A stretch of DNA of 64,000 nucleotides from Chrysophaeum taylorii (Eukaryota; Sar; Pelagophyceae; Pelagomonadales; Pelagomonadaceae): NCBI GenBank assembly GCA_029834535.1, contig JAQMWT010000103.1:1-64000 (forward strand), written 5' to 3'. The position numbers and the translations under genes are program-made. The notes under the pieces are model-generated. The model did not search any database. It was not told where the DNA came from and saw nothing but the letters and a program-made list of their open reading frames with translations. Below are positions 55,078 to 64,000 of the stretch, piece after piece (within the stretch, counting starts at the first letter, position 1; every line of letters starts with the position of its first letter).

Positions 55078-55445
55078 CTAACTAACTAACAAACTAACTT
55101 CAGACCTCTCCCGAGCATGGGAGCCAGGCCGGACCGACAGGAGCCAGTCCGGAATCACGGGCCTGTAGACGAGGAGCGCCGAAAGGTCGGTCGGCGGAGA
55201 GTGACCATCAAGCTTGTCGCAATGCGACGAGGAGACCGCGATGTGACTGACAACCAACTCGCCGATAACCTTCCGTCTTCGCCCCCCGGCCATACCCCGT
55301 CCCACTGCGAACGTTCCGGCTGCCAACTGGCCCGCCCGGGAGGCGAATAGGTGCCAACCTACGCCGGGAGGGCGGATGCCCTCGCAAGGCTCAGGATTCA
55401 TGAGGTACCATCCTCCATCGTAACCGCAGTCGGCGATCAGGGTAA
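55078..55445 (-). mobile_element. Short retroposon with LINE-type 3' tail, second copy
   Basis: Nearly identical to the insertion at 44238-44595, with the same 3' end and an AACTAACTAACTAAC tail on the plus strand. The 5' end is at CCCTGATCGCCGACTGCGG. The flanks do not give a clean target duplication. Confidence 0.7.
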
Positions 55446-55521
55446 GGGTATAGACAAACATCTGTCGATTAGTAGTTAGGATGTCGACTGCTAAGAGGGG
55501 TGTGTGTGGGGGGAGCACGAA

Positions 55522-55800
55522 GGAGGTAGATGTCCTCTCTGCTTACATACAAGCCCCTGTCTGGCGTTGCTGTTCACGACTGGGATTTGCATAAGCTGGA
55601 TGTCAGCTCCGCTTTTATCCAAGCTCCCATTGACGAAGACATCTATGTCTGGCCACCCGACGGTTATGCTCCTCGCCAACCCACCGATGGTTTCAAAATC
55701 ATTTACACGCTCTGTCGCTCTTGGTACGGCTGCCCGCAAGCATGTCCCCACTGGTGGCTTTACTTAGAACGCTTCCTTGTTGTAGCTCTGTCCGCGATTC
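55522..55800 (+). pseudogene. Ty1/copia reverse transcriptase fragment
   Basis: An 80-90 codon piece reads DWDLHKLDVSSAFIQAPIDE, IYVWPPDGYAP and SWYGCPQACPHWWLYLERFL. These match the Copia RT pattern of lhqlDVxxAFLxaplxexiYvxxPxGy followed by slYGLkQAPrxW. It is cut on both sides by RLE 3' tails (from about 55480 and 55820), so only this piece survives. It is the sole Copia-type sequence in the window. Confidence 0.75.
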
Positions 55801-55819
55801 TGGTGCCACTTGCAGCTAC

Positions 55820-56334
55820 ACACTGTCACTGTCTGTTTGTCTTTAAATGTCGACTGCTAAGAGGGGGTTGTGTGTGGGGAGCATGAGGGATGTGGGTGGG
55901 TTGTGGGGTGTTTGTCTTAAATGTCGACTGCTAAGAGAGGGGTGTGGGGGGGGAGCATGAAGGATGTGGGGTGTTTGTCTTTAAATGTCGACTGCTGAAG
56001 GATTGTGTGGGGAGCATGAAGGATGAGTGGGTTTGTGGGCAGAGATGGGATTAGTCTTTAAGTGTCGACTGCTTGAAGGGGGTGTGGGGAGCTTGGGATG
56101 TGGTGGGTTGTAAATTATGAGGGGTGTCCTGACGGGCGGAGATAGTGCGCCGCAGGACCCAAGTCGGGTCATCGCCGGGCGTGGGGCAGGCGAAGAGGAC
56201 GGGCCCGCCGTAGGTCGTGCGCTGCCGCCGGGCGTGCGACGAGGGTGACGTCGCGCTGGGATCGGGCGCCTGGGTGGGGTTCCCCGAGGCGGCGACATGG
56301 GTGAGGGCGGTGAGGCACAGCGAGCCAGCCTAAT
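55820..56334 (-). mobile_element. Tandem RLE 3' ends, four copies
   Basis: GTCTTTAAATGTCGACTGCT followed by a G-rich stretch and GGGGAGCATGAAGGATG occurs four times in a row (55833, 55915, 55977, 56056). The last copy continues through the whole 3' UTR to GAGGCACAGCGAGCC (56333), i.e. the final codons of the element. Orientation is minus. Stacked, progressively truncated 3' ends point to repeated insertion at the same target. Confidence 0.7.
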
Positions 56335-57245
56335 GGGCAAGGTTGTGCCCCGATTTAGAGTAAGGATCAGGTAGGCCCGCGAGCCAGGCAGGCACGATCC
56401 TCAAGCCGTCTACGGCGACCTCCACCAGACTGACGACCCGCGGCGGCTCTTTCAGCGCGCCATTCTCACGCCCCGTCGAAACGATGTTTGTCGATGCTGA
56501 CAACGCGCGCATGACCGCGGCCTTTTTCCCGGAGACGAGGCGTCGGAGTTCTTTTCGGCCGACTAGGTTGGGTCGGAAGACGACGCCTCGCTCTCAGAGT
56601 CGGAGTTTTGAACTCCCTGACAACCAACGGCATGCTGACTTTGATCGCGAGCTTAAAGTCTTCGCAACCTCAACCGTCGCACGGCCACTGCAACGGCACC
56701 GATACATCATCGATAGTGTCGTGTCACCAAGGCTCCTCCAACCTGTATCCCCAGCCCGCCGACGCCAAACGATCAACAAGAGCCAGAGGCAGACGCCCGC
56801 AGGTCGGCGTCCTCTTGCCCAAGCCGTCTTCTGCCACGTCCAGCTCTACGTAGCTCTGTCGATCGGCAACCCGAGAGTGGCCTTCTGAGGTCGACGACTC
56901 CACCCTACCCCACACGTGCTGCAAAGCCCTCAGCCCTACACGCTACACAGTGCTTCACTGGCAGGTGAACTTACTGGAGAATGAACTTACTAGGGTTGGA
57001 TGGGACAATGTGAACTAGAACCAGTGACTAACTGGGACAAGCTGAACTTGCTGAGGTTTTACAGTAAACTCAGAAGGGCTGCGGCAGTGCGGATCACAGC
57101 TTCGATTAGGGTAGAAACGACGATTCAAGTGAGGTAGTGGATGACTGGACCCCGCCAATTGCAGTTGAGAATTAGGACTGGGCGAACTGCTGGGATGCTA
57201 AGGTGAACTGCGGGTGGATGAGATAAGTGAACTTTCGGCTGCGTT
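56335..57245 (+). mobile_element. Helitron-like remnant, copy 6, heavily eroded
   Basis: Plus strand: CCCCGATTTAGAGTAAGGAT leader, helicase fragment (56400-56945), then a poorly preserved satellite (56950-57240). Compared with the copies at 53.8 and 10.8 kb it has many one- to three-base deletions outside homopolymers. ILTPRRNDVCRC-type frames break quickly, and CQLYVAL-like motifs need several frame changes. Confidence 0.55.
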
Positions 57246-57249
57246 TTAA

Positions 57250-57400
57250 AGACAAACAGGCAGACACCCCGCTTGTGAGTGGGCATTTTGAAAGACAAAC
57301 AGACAGACAAACAAACAGACAAACAAACAGACAAAGAGACAAACATCTGTCACACACCTCTTAGCAGTCGACATTTAAAAACAAACATCTGTCGATTAGT
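57250..57400. repeat. (ACAGACAAACAA)n microsatellite and RLE tail
   Basis: A purine-rich run of GACA/AACA units (57290-57345) is followed by CCTCTTAGCAGTCGACATTT and ACAAACATCTGTCGATTAG. This is the composite site type that flanks most RLE and Helitron-like copies. Confidence 0.7.
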
Positions 57401-57500
57401 AGTTAGGAAGGACGTGATCAAAGCTAAGCAAGGCTCAGGGTTAGCATCGGGTTGTCATGCTGCTCTTCGTGTTTGCCGCGAGCAGCGCTCTCAGCACCTG

Positions 57501-58137
57501 ATGTTGGCTCCAATGGCGAGTTCGTTGGAGTGCGACGTGATTCGGTTCGTCACGGGGAACGGACAGAAAATAGCCGAAGTCGAGGAGATTTTGGACGAGC
57601 TCGGACTGCCCTTGCCGTTGGTGCGAACGAATCTCGACTTGGACGAGCTCAGGCGGAGCCTCGACGCATCGCCGCTGAGAAGTGTGAGGTGGCCGCCAGG
57701 ACGACGCTTGGCCCGACGATGGTCGACGACACCTCGCTGTGTCTCGGGCGCTTGGTGACATGCCGCCGTTCATCAAGTGGTTCCAAACGAGAGACGACGT
57801 GCTGCCTCGGATGTTGGACGGCTTCGAGCAAGAGGGCTGTCGCGCTGTGTTGCGTCGCCTTTTCCAACGGAGGCCCTCCCGTTGTCTTCGAGGGCCGATG
57901 CGAGGGCACCATCGTCGAGCCGAGGGGGGAGAGGGGGTTTGGCTGGGACCGTTGCTTCCAGCCGGACGGCTCCGATCTCACTTTCGCCGAAATGCCTGTG
58001 CGACACAAAACAAGATCAGCCACCGCGCCAACGCCCTCCGCAGTCTCGCCGCCTACCTTCGGGCTAACCCCGACCTCCTCGACGACATCTGCGACATCTC
58101 AAAAATCGTGACCGCGTTATATGCTCGAGACTTATAA
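57501..58137 (+). pseudogene. ITPA: Inosine triphosphate pyrophosphatase-like (ITPA/HAM1), frameshifted
   Basis: From ATG 57501: FVTGNGQKIAEVEEIL (substrate-binding start of the family), LVRTNLDLDELR, then after a frame change EPRRIAAEKCEVAARTTLGP and MVDDTSLCL (the family has EDTSLCF). Another change gives GDMPPFIKWF, then FEGRCEGTIVEPRGERGFGW and FQPDGSDLTFAEM, and finally NKISHRANALRSLAAYL, ending at TAA 58137. Every hallmark block of ITPA is present in order, at normal total length (about 210 residues). At least four frame changes prevent translation unless they are sequencing errors or tiny introns. The enzyme would hydrolyse ITP/dITP/XTP to monophosphates. Confidence 0.8.
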
Positions 58138-58348
58138 AGATGATGAAGGAACCCGTCTCGATGCGGATAAATAGGTAAAGAACTTCTCAGTACTAGTGAT
58201 GTCGGTCCAACGCGAATCTCCGGAAAGACCCTGAAAGAAATGGAACCTTCCACGATGTAATGGGGTCGATCAAGAAGGACATGGCTGCTGCTTCCGGGTT
58301 CATAGAGAACTAATGATGCTCCTTGCGTGATCTTACTGAATGGGTTGT

Positions 58349-58603
58349 TGTTAAATGTCGACTGCGAATAGGGGAGGGTGCGAGCGAGGAGAGGCTTCGG
58401 TGGTGGATATTCTAAAGTCGTCTGCTGCTAAAGGGGTGCACGAGCGTTGGGTGGCTTTGGGTTGTGTGGAGACGCGAGGGTGCCTGGAAGCTATGGTGGC
58501 TTGCGTAGAGACGTGAGAAATAGGGGTTTTGCTAAGGAGGGTGTGTGACGGGGTTTTTTAATTCGAATTTAATTAAGGCAGGCGCGGCGCCTTTGGATGA
58601 AAA
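58349..58603 (-). other. Old RLE-like tail and AT-rich stretch inside the left arm
   Basis: TGTTAAATGTCGACTGCGAA and the G-rich bases after it resemble a diverged RLE 3' terminus. AATTCGAATTTAATTAAGG near 58560 is locally AT-rich. No gene is seen. Confidence 0.4.
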
Positions 58604-59200
58604 TTAAAAAAGGTTAGATGGGGAGCGCTGCTGGTGACTACGACGAGCTCGTTTAGCTTCCCTGCAGCTCTTGCAGCATACGGCGTGGCGCAGACGATGA
58701 CTCTCGCGTTCGTCCTCGAGCGCGCGCATCGCGTCCTCCTCGCCGGCGTGCGCTTCTTCTAGACGATCATCATGCCGCTCTGCAATTGCAATACGCTTGG
58801 CCTCGCGTTGACGCTCAAGCAACATCGCCGCATCGTCGCCGGCGGCAAGAGCTTCACGACGAGCGGTCCGCAATCGCCATCTTGTCGCGACGGACCGCAC
58901 GTTCGCGCTCGATAAAACGATCGTCTCGAACACGCCACAAGCGCTTCCACGCATCAACAGCGCGCTTGTACACTTTCTTTTCGCCATTCCACTCCTGGGC
59001 GAGGACACACTCGAGGGTGCGTCAGATCAGGCAGAAAGACGAGCAACGAACTCCAGCGGTGGTACAATGCCAAGCAGACTTGCATACTCCGATGACGAAC
59101 TTGTTGAGAAGTTCGCCTTCGCGATCCCCACGGCTTATGTAGACATCGGCAACGCGCTTGTAAAAGTCGCGTGAAGTCATGACGCGGTTGACATGTCGTT
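58604..59200 (-). pseudogene. Unidentified charged coiled-coil reading frame, left arm
   Basis: Minus strand: a frame near 59180 gives MTSRDFYKRVADVYISRGDR and ELLNKFVIGVCKSAW. After stops it continues GEKKVYKRAVDAWKRLWRV and DDRFIERERAVRRDKMAIA, and in another frame MLLERQREAKRIAIAERHDD with HRLRHAVCCKSC (to 58604). The strong Arg/Glu/Ala heptad-like composition and its conservation in the other arm show it once coded for protein. I recognise no family. Confidence 0.45.
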
Positions 59201-59691
59201 CGCGAGAAGTTCAGAATCGCGGATTTCAGGATATCAACGTTGTTGCTTGACGCGAAAGACTTCTTCAGAGCAGCGAGATGCAGAGATGCCCCAGTCAAGG
59301 AGCGACAGACAGAGATAATGAGGACCTGCAGAGAAATGATCGAGAGAGCCAGGCGCCAGGTCCATGGAGAAAAAGATGAGCTCACCACTGAAAGCATCGA
59401 GTTTTGCGAAAGCTTGCTATCCAGAAGACGATCGAGGACATGAGAAACAGAGAACAGAACCGAACACGAAGCAGATGAACCAGAAGCCGAGAGGAGACGC
59501 CACGAAGACAAGCTCAGGACAGACGACGACGAGCACCAGCTTACCATGAGACGGAGCCAGAGGCGAGAGACTAGCGATAAAGAAGAAAGACAGTAAGGAG
59601 ACAGGATACGTGGTGCAGGGGTAAGAGACAGAGCTTCCTCACAAGAGAGGAGAGAGAGACGAATTGGGGGGTTCCTAACCCGAAATGGAAG

Positions 59692-59800
59692 TTTCTATCT
59701 CCGCCCGTCAGGCACATCCCTCATACCCCACAAACCCACCCACATCCTTCATGCTCCCCACGCACCCCCTCTTAGCAGTCGACATTTAAAGACAGACAGA
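59692..59800 (+). mobile_element. RLE 3' end fragment
   Basis: A plus-oriented copy from TCTCCGCCCGTCAGGCACAT to GCAGTCGACATTTAAAGACA, followed by GACAGACAGT. The left junction coincides with the inner edge of the inverted repeat. Confidence 0.65.
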
Positions 59801-59854
59801 CAGTACGTGACGCACATTGAACTTCCCGTTTTCTTTCGATTCGTTTAGTATGCA

Positions 59855-61073
59855 ACAAGTGCAACAGTAAGTTCACCTAGTTCCAATCTCTAACTTAGTA
59901 AGTTCACTAGTCCCAATCTCTAACCCCAGCAAGTTCACCTGGTCCCAGTAAGTTTCATATAAGTTCACCTGGTCAGTAAGTTCACCTAGCTCACACCAAC
60001 TCCTTTTGAGCTCGTCGCTCTCGCCTCCGCCAATCTAAGCTGCTTTGATCCGCACGCGCCGCCAACCTTTGAGTTTACTCTAAAAACCCTTTACTCTAAA
60101 AACCCCAGTATTAGTTCACCTGGTCCCAGTTTCACCTGGTCACTCAGTTCACCTAGTCCCAATCTCAAACAGTTAGTTCACGTGGTCCCAGTAAGTTCAC
60201 CTATAGTGCGCGTGTAGACGCCGGGAGGGCTTATCGGTATTGCAGCACGTGTGGAGTAGGGTGGAGTCGTCGACCTAGAAGAGCATATTCTCGGGGTTGC
60301 CGATCGACAGAGAGCCACGTAGAGCTGGACGTGGCAGAAGACGGGCTTGGGAAGAGGACGCCGACCTCGCGGGGCGTCTGGCCCTGGCTCTTGTTGATCG
60401 TTTGGCGTAGGCGGGCCCTTCAGGGATACAGGTTGGAGGAGCCTCGGTGACAACGACACGATCGATCATGTATCTGGTACCGTTGCAGTGGCCGTGCGAC
60501 GGGTCGAGGTTCGAGACCTTAAGCTCGCGATCAAAGTCAGCATGCCGTTGGTTGTCAGGAGTTGAAAACTCTACTGTAAAGAGCGAGGCGTCGTCTTCCG
60601 ACCAACCTAGTCAGCCGAAAAGAACTCCGACGCCTCGTCTCCGGAAAAAAGGCCGCGGTCATGCGCGCGTTGTCAGCATCGACAACATCGTTTCGACGGG
60701 GCGTGAGAATGGCGCGCTGAAGAGCCGCCGCGGGTCGTGGAAATAGTCTGCGAGGTCGCCGTAGACGGCTTGGAGGATCACTGTCTGGCTCTCGCGCCTA
60801 CCTGATCCTTACTCTCCCGCCTACCTGATCCTTACTCTAAATCGAGGGACAAACAAACAGACAGACGGGCCCGTCCTCTCTTCGCCACCCCACGCCTCGG
60901 CGATGACCCCGACTAGGTCCCGCGTACTTATCTCCGCCCGTCAGGCACATCCCTCATACCCCACAAACCCACCCACATCCTTCATGCTCCCACACACACC
61001 CCCTCTTAGCAGTCAGCATTTAAAGACAAACAAACAGACAAACAAACAAACATCTGTCGATTAGTAGTTAGGA
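59855..61073 (-). mobile_element. Helitron-like remnant, copy 7, with RLE insertion
   Basis: Minus strand: 5' end TCCTAACTACTAATCGACAG at 61073, TTTG microsatellite, leader, helicase fragment (60850-60205, with RARRPARSASS and QLYVALCRSATP frames) and satellite (60205-59860). An RLE 3' end (60868-61030, plus-oriented) is inserted in the ACAAACAGACAGAC microsatellite near the 5' end, so the microsatellite appears on both sides of it. It fills the spacer of the inverted repeat. Confidence 0.7.
60868..61030 (+). mobile_element. RLE 3' end inserted in Helitron-like microsatellite
   Basis: Begins GGGCCCGTCCTCTCTTCGCC and ends GCATTTAAAG, with ACAAACAAACAGACAGAC before and ACAAACAAACAGACAAAC after it. 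It is a clear example of a 5'-truncated copy in an ACAAACAG repeat. Confidence 0.7.
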
Positions 61074-61299
61074 TGTACTGATATACTGAGGTGGCGACGA
61101 CGGTTTTGGGCACGCATTAATCACCCGAAGAGCTTTCATTGAGAAAGAGGGTTATTAGACGCGAAATCCAAAAACAATCAACTTTTCAAATTGAAATTTT
61201 ACATTTTCCAAACAAACATGACTCGACATCCGAAATTTGATTCTGGTTGTATGCGCAACGCTGGCGGTAACCGCATCGCTGTAGCGGCAACTCCCACTG
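61074..61299. other. Unassigned 226 bases, AT-richer than surroundings
   Basis: Contains no frame or repeat that I recognise. AACAATCAACTTTTCAAATT and nearby AT-rich bases stand out against the GC-rich context. Confidence 0.35.
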
Positions 61300-61810
61300 T
61301 TCGTAGAGATAGAAAATTCCATTTAGGGTTAGGAACCCCCCACTCCGACACTCACACCTAACTTGTGAGGAAGCTATGACACTTACCCCTGCACCACATC
61401 AGTATCCTTACGTCTTTCTCTTATCGCTAGTCTAACGCCTCGCCACCATTCGTAACATGGTAAGCAGGTGATCGTCGACGACGACCTGAGCTTGACTTCA
61501 TGGCGACTCCTCATCGGCTTCGGTTCATTGCGCGTGTTCGGTTCGTTATCGTTTATCATGTCCTCGATCGAAATTAAGGATAGCAAGCTTTCGCAAACTC
61601 GATGCTTTCAGTGGTGAGCGACATCTTTTCACCAATGGACCCGGCGCCTGGAAAACACGATCATTTCCACCGGTGACCACATTATCTCGACCGATCCTTG
61701 GACTAGCATCTCAGCATCTCGCTGCTCTGAAAGACTTTCGCGTCAAGCAACAACGTTGATATCCATGAAAACCGCGACATGAACTTCACGCGAACGACAT
61801 GACAACCGCG

Positions 61811-62420
61811 ACATGAACTTCACGCGACTTTACAAGCGCATTACCGATGGCTACATGGGCCGTGGGGATCGCGTAGCGAACTTCCTCAACAAGTTCATCA
61901 TCGGAGTATACGGTTAGCAGCATTGTACCAATCACCGGGTTCAAGTTGCTCGACATTCTACCTGATCTGACGCACCCTCGAGTGTGTCCTCGCCCAGGTG
62001 GATGGCGAAAAGAAAGTGTACAAGCGCGCTGTTGATGCGTGGAAGCGCTTGTGGCGTTTCCCGAGACGATCGTTTTATCGAGCGCGAACGTGCGGTCCGT
62101 CGCGACAAGATGGGGCGATTGGGACCGCTCGTCGACAACCTTGCCGCCGGCGACGAGATGCGGCGATGTTTAGCGAGCGTCAACGCGAGGCCGTGCGTAA
62201 CGCAATTGCAGAGCGGCATGATGATCGTCACAAAGCGCACGCCGGCGAGGAGGACGCGAGCCGCGCGCTCGGACGAACGCGAGAGTCATCGTCTGCGCCA
62301 CGCCGTATGCTGCAAGAGCTGCCGGCGCTAAACGAGCTCGTCGTAGTCGCCAGCAGCGCCCCCCCTATCAACCTTTTTTGGGAATTTTCATCCAAAGCGC
62401 TGCCACATACCTTAGTAAAT
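61811..62420 (+). pseudogene. Unidentified coiled-coil reading frame, right arm
   Basis: Counterpart of 59200-58604. Frames give NFTRLYKRITDGYMGRGDR and FLNKFIIGV, then GEKKVYKRAVDAWKRLWR, an ERERAVRRDKM stretch and HRLRHAVCCKSCRR in another frame. It is decayed differently from the left arm, so comparing both arms would recover much of the ancestral frame. No family is recognised. Confidence 0.45.
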
Positions 62421-62825
62421 TCGAATTAAAAAAACCCTAATTCTCGCACCACTCCCTTAACCAAAACTATTTCTCACGTCTCTACGCAAACCACCATAGC
62501 CTTCAGCACCTCGCGATCTCCTATTAAAGCCGCAACGCTCATGCCCTCTTAGCAGCAGACGACTTTAGAATATCCACCACGAAAGCCTCTCCCTCGCTCG
62601 CAGGGCTCCCCCCTATTCGCAGTCGACATTTAACGACAACCTTCCGTACGATCACGCAAGGAGCATCGTAGTTCTCTATGAACCACGGAAGCAGCAACCG
62701 TTTGCTTGAGTCGACCCCGATCATCGTGGAAGGTTCCATTTCTTTCAGGGTCTTTCCAGAGTTCGCGTTGGACCGACATCACTAGTACTGAGAAGTTCTT
62801 TACCTATTGTCCCCATCAGACGGGT

Positions 62826-63480
62826 TCCTTCATCATCTTATAAGTCTCGAGCATATTAACCTGGTCACGACCCTTTGCGAGATGTCGCAGATGTCGTCGA
62901 GGAGGTCGGGGTTAGCCCGAAGGTAGCGGCGAGACTGCGGAGGGCGTTGGCGCAGTGGCTGATCTTGTTTCGTGTGTCGCACAGGCATTTCGGCGAAGTG
63001 AGATCCGAGACCGTCCGGCTCAGGCAACGGTCACAGCCAAACCCCCTCCCCCCTCGGCTCGACGATGGTGCCCTCGCATCGGCCCTCGAAGACAACAGGA
63101 ACTCGTTGGAAAGCACGACGCAACACAGCGCGACAGCCTCACTCTCGAAGCCGTCAACATCGAGGCAGCGCGTCGTCTCGTTGGAACCACTTGATGACGG
63201 GCCAGGCATGTCGCAAGCGCCTCGAGACACAGCGGAGTGTCGTCGACCATCGTCGGGCCAAGCGTCGTCCTGGCGGCCACCTCACACTTCTCAGCGGCGA
63301 TGCGTCGAGGCTCGCCTGGGCTCGTCCAAGTCGAGATTCGTTCGCACCAACGGCAAGGGCAGTCGAGCTCGTCCAAAATCTCGCTTCGGCTATTTTCTGT
63401 CCGTTCCCCGTGACGAACCCGAATCACGTCGCACTCAACGAACTCGCCATTGGAGCCAACAATCTGGTGCTGAGAGCGCT
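62826..63480 (-). pseudogene. ITPA: ITPA/HAM1-like, right-arm copy, more decayed
   Basis: On the minus strand, blocks matching the left-arm copy are visible: the FVTGNGQKIAE coding bases (near 63420), EPRRIAAEKCEVAARTTLGP with MVDDTPLCLEAL (63320-63200), the HFAEMPVRHTKQDQ block, and YLRANPDLLDDICDIS near 62900. Single-base losses are more frequent than in the left arm. The Ser of the EDTS-like motif is Pro here (DDTP). Confidence 0.7.
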
Positions 63481-63576
63481 GCTCGCGGCAAACACGAAGA
63501 GCAGCATGACAACCTCGATACTAACTGAGCTTGTAGCTTTGATCAGTCCTTCTAACTACTAATCGACAGATGTTTG

Positions 63577-63711
63577 TCTTTAAATGTCGACTGCTAAGAG
63601 GGGTGTGCGGACAGATGTTTGTCTCTTTGTCTGTTTGTTTGTCTGTTTGTTTGTCTGTCTGTTTGACTTTAAATATCAGACAGCAAGGGGTGTCTGCCTG
63701 TTGTCTTTAAC
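63577..63711. repeat. RLE tail and TTTGTCTG microsatellite
   Basis: GTCTTTAAATGTCGACTGCT with GAGGGGTGTGCGGA is followed by a TTTGTCTGTTTGTTTGTCTG run and another short CTTTAAATATCAG. It is the same composite arrangement as at 57250-57400, mirrored. Confidence 0.65.
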
Positions 63712-64000
63712 AAGTGCAGGCCAGTAAGTTCCACTAGTCCCAATCTCTAACCCCAAGTAAGTTCACCTGATCCCGTTAAGTTCACCTAGTCCCAATCTCT
63801 AACCCCAGTAGTTCGGCGTAAATCACTCGTGCTCACATCCACTCACCCCACTCTCCTTTGAACTCGTCGCTCTCACCCCCGCTAATCCAAGCTGCTTTGA
63901 TCCGCACGCGCCGCCAGCCCTTGAGTTTACTGTAAAAACCCCAGTAAGTTCACTTGGTCCCAGTTAGGTCACCTGGTCACTTAGTTCACATTGTCCCAAT
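63712..64000 (-). repeat. GTAAGTTCACC satellite, end of window
   Basis: Begins ACAAGTGCAGGCCAGTAAG, as in the other Helitron-like copies, and continues through CTGCTTTGATCCGCACGCG and GAGTTTACTGTAAAAACCCC to the window edge. The helicase part of this copy would lie beyond the window. Confidence 0.7.

Larger units (their letters stand above)
57382..59690 (+). repeat. Left arm of a 2.3-kb inverted repeat
   Basis: Bases 57382-59690 match the reverse complement of 61300-63576 along their whole length, from ATCTGTCGATTAGTAGTTAG at the outer end to the GGGGGGTTCCTAACCC stretch at the inner end. They contain the same two decayed coding regions in the same order. The arms differ by many substitutions and small indels, so the duplication is not recent or is error-rich. 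The spacer (59690-61300) is a Helitron-like copy plus 230 unassigned bases. Confidence 0.7.
61300..63576 (-). repeat. Right arm of the 2.3-kb inverted repeat
   Basis: Reverse-complement counterpart of 57382-59690. The inner end reads TTAGGGTTAGGAACCCCCCA; the outer end reads CTAACTACTAATCGACAGAT. Both decayed coding regions lie in mirror order. Confidence 0.7.

Overview
The window reads as nuclear DNA of a eukaryotic microbe, most likely a stramenopile (ochrophyte alga or relative). The best evidence is one very large gene (11887-26298) encoding a signal peptide, a GDGWNG-type N-terminal module and thousands of residues of PTxxPSxxPT repeat, a protein style familiar from diatoms and related stramenopiles. 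It has GT-AG introns of only 52-59 nt. The rest is dominated by nested, mostly broken transposable elements. I saw no rRNA, convincing tRNA, CRISPR array or bacterial-style operon.

Layout. 1-5745 (minus) is a degenerate non-LTR retrotransposon with reverse transcriptase and a C-terminal PD-(D/E)xK (restriction-like) endonuclease. Short 3' ends of the same family are scattered over the window next to GACA/ACAAACAG microsatellite. 5775-7232 (minus) is a Helitron-like remnant: the C-terminal end of a Pif1/Helitron helicase followed by a GTAAGTTCACC satellite. This module recurs around 10.8-11.8, 26.6-27.3, 53.7-54.7, 56.3-57.2 and 59.9-61.1 kb, and its satellite at 63.7-64 kb. 7234-10509 (plus) is an APE-type LINE. 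11887-26298 is the only convincing host gene: a predicted secreted-then-anchored protein of about 4.7 thousand residues with six likely membrane spans.

27.3-52.0 kb holds Ty3/gypsy elements. Copy A (27278-37332, minus) and rearranged copy B (37333-43137) share a central LTR; a second family, C (43408-52040, plus), lies beside them. In all three, a cytosine-5 DNA methyltransferase-like domain sits between protease and reverse transcriptase. Motifs I, IV (PPC), VIII, IX and X can be read in the sequence. This is the most interesting system here: a retrotransposon polyprotein that may methylate DNA, possibly its own copies. Capture of cytosine methyltransferases by eukaryotic retrotransposons is a known phenomenon, so the novelty would lie in this lineage, its position in pol and its presence in two families.

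52.0-64.0 kb is a mosaic of element ends, a Copia reverse transcriptase scrap, and a 2.3 kb inverted repeat (57382-59690 and 61300-63576). Both of its arms carry a frameshifted inosine-triphosphatase (ITPA/HAM1-like) sequence and an unidentified coiled-coil reading frame. Many frames in the transposons are broken by single-base indels. These could be biological decay or uncorrected sequencing error, but the 9.7 kb second exon of the giant gene is unbroken.
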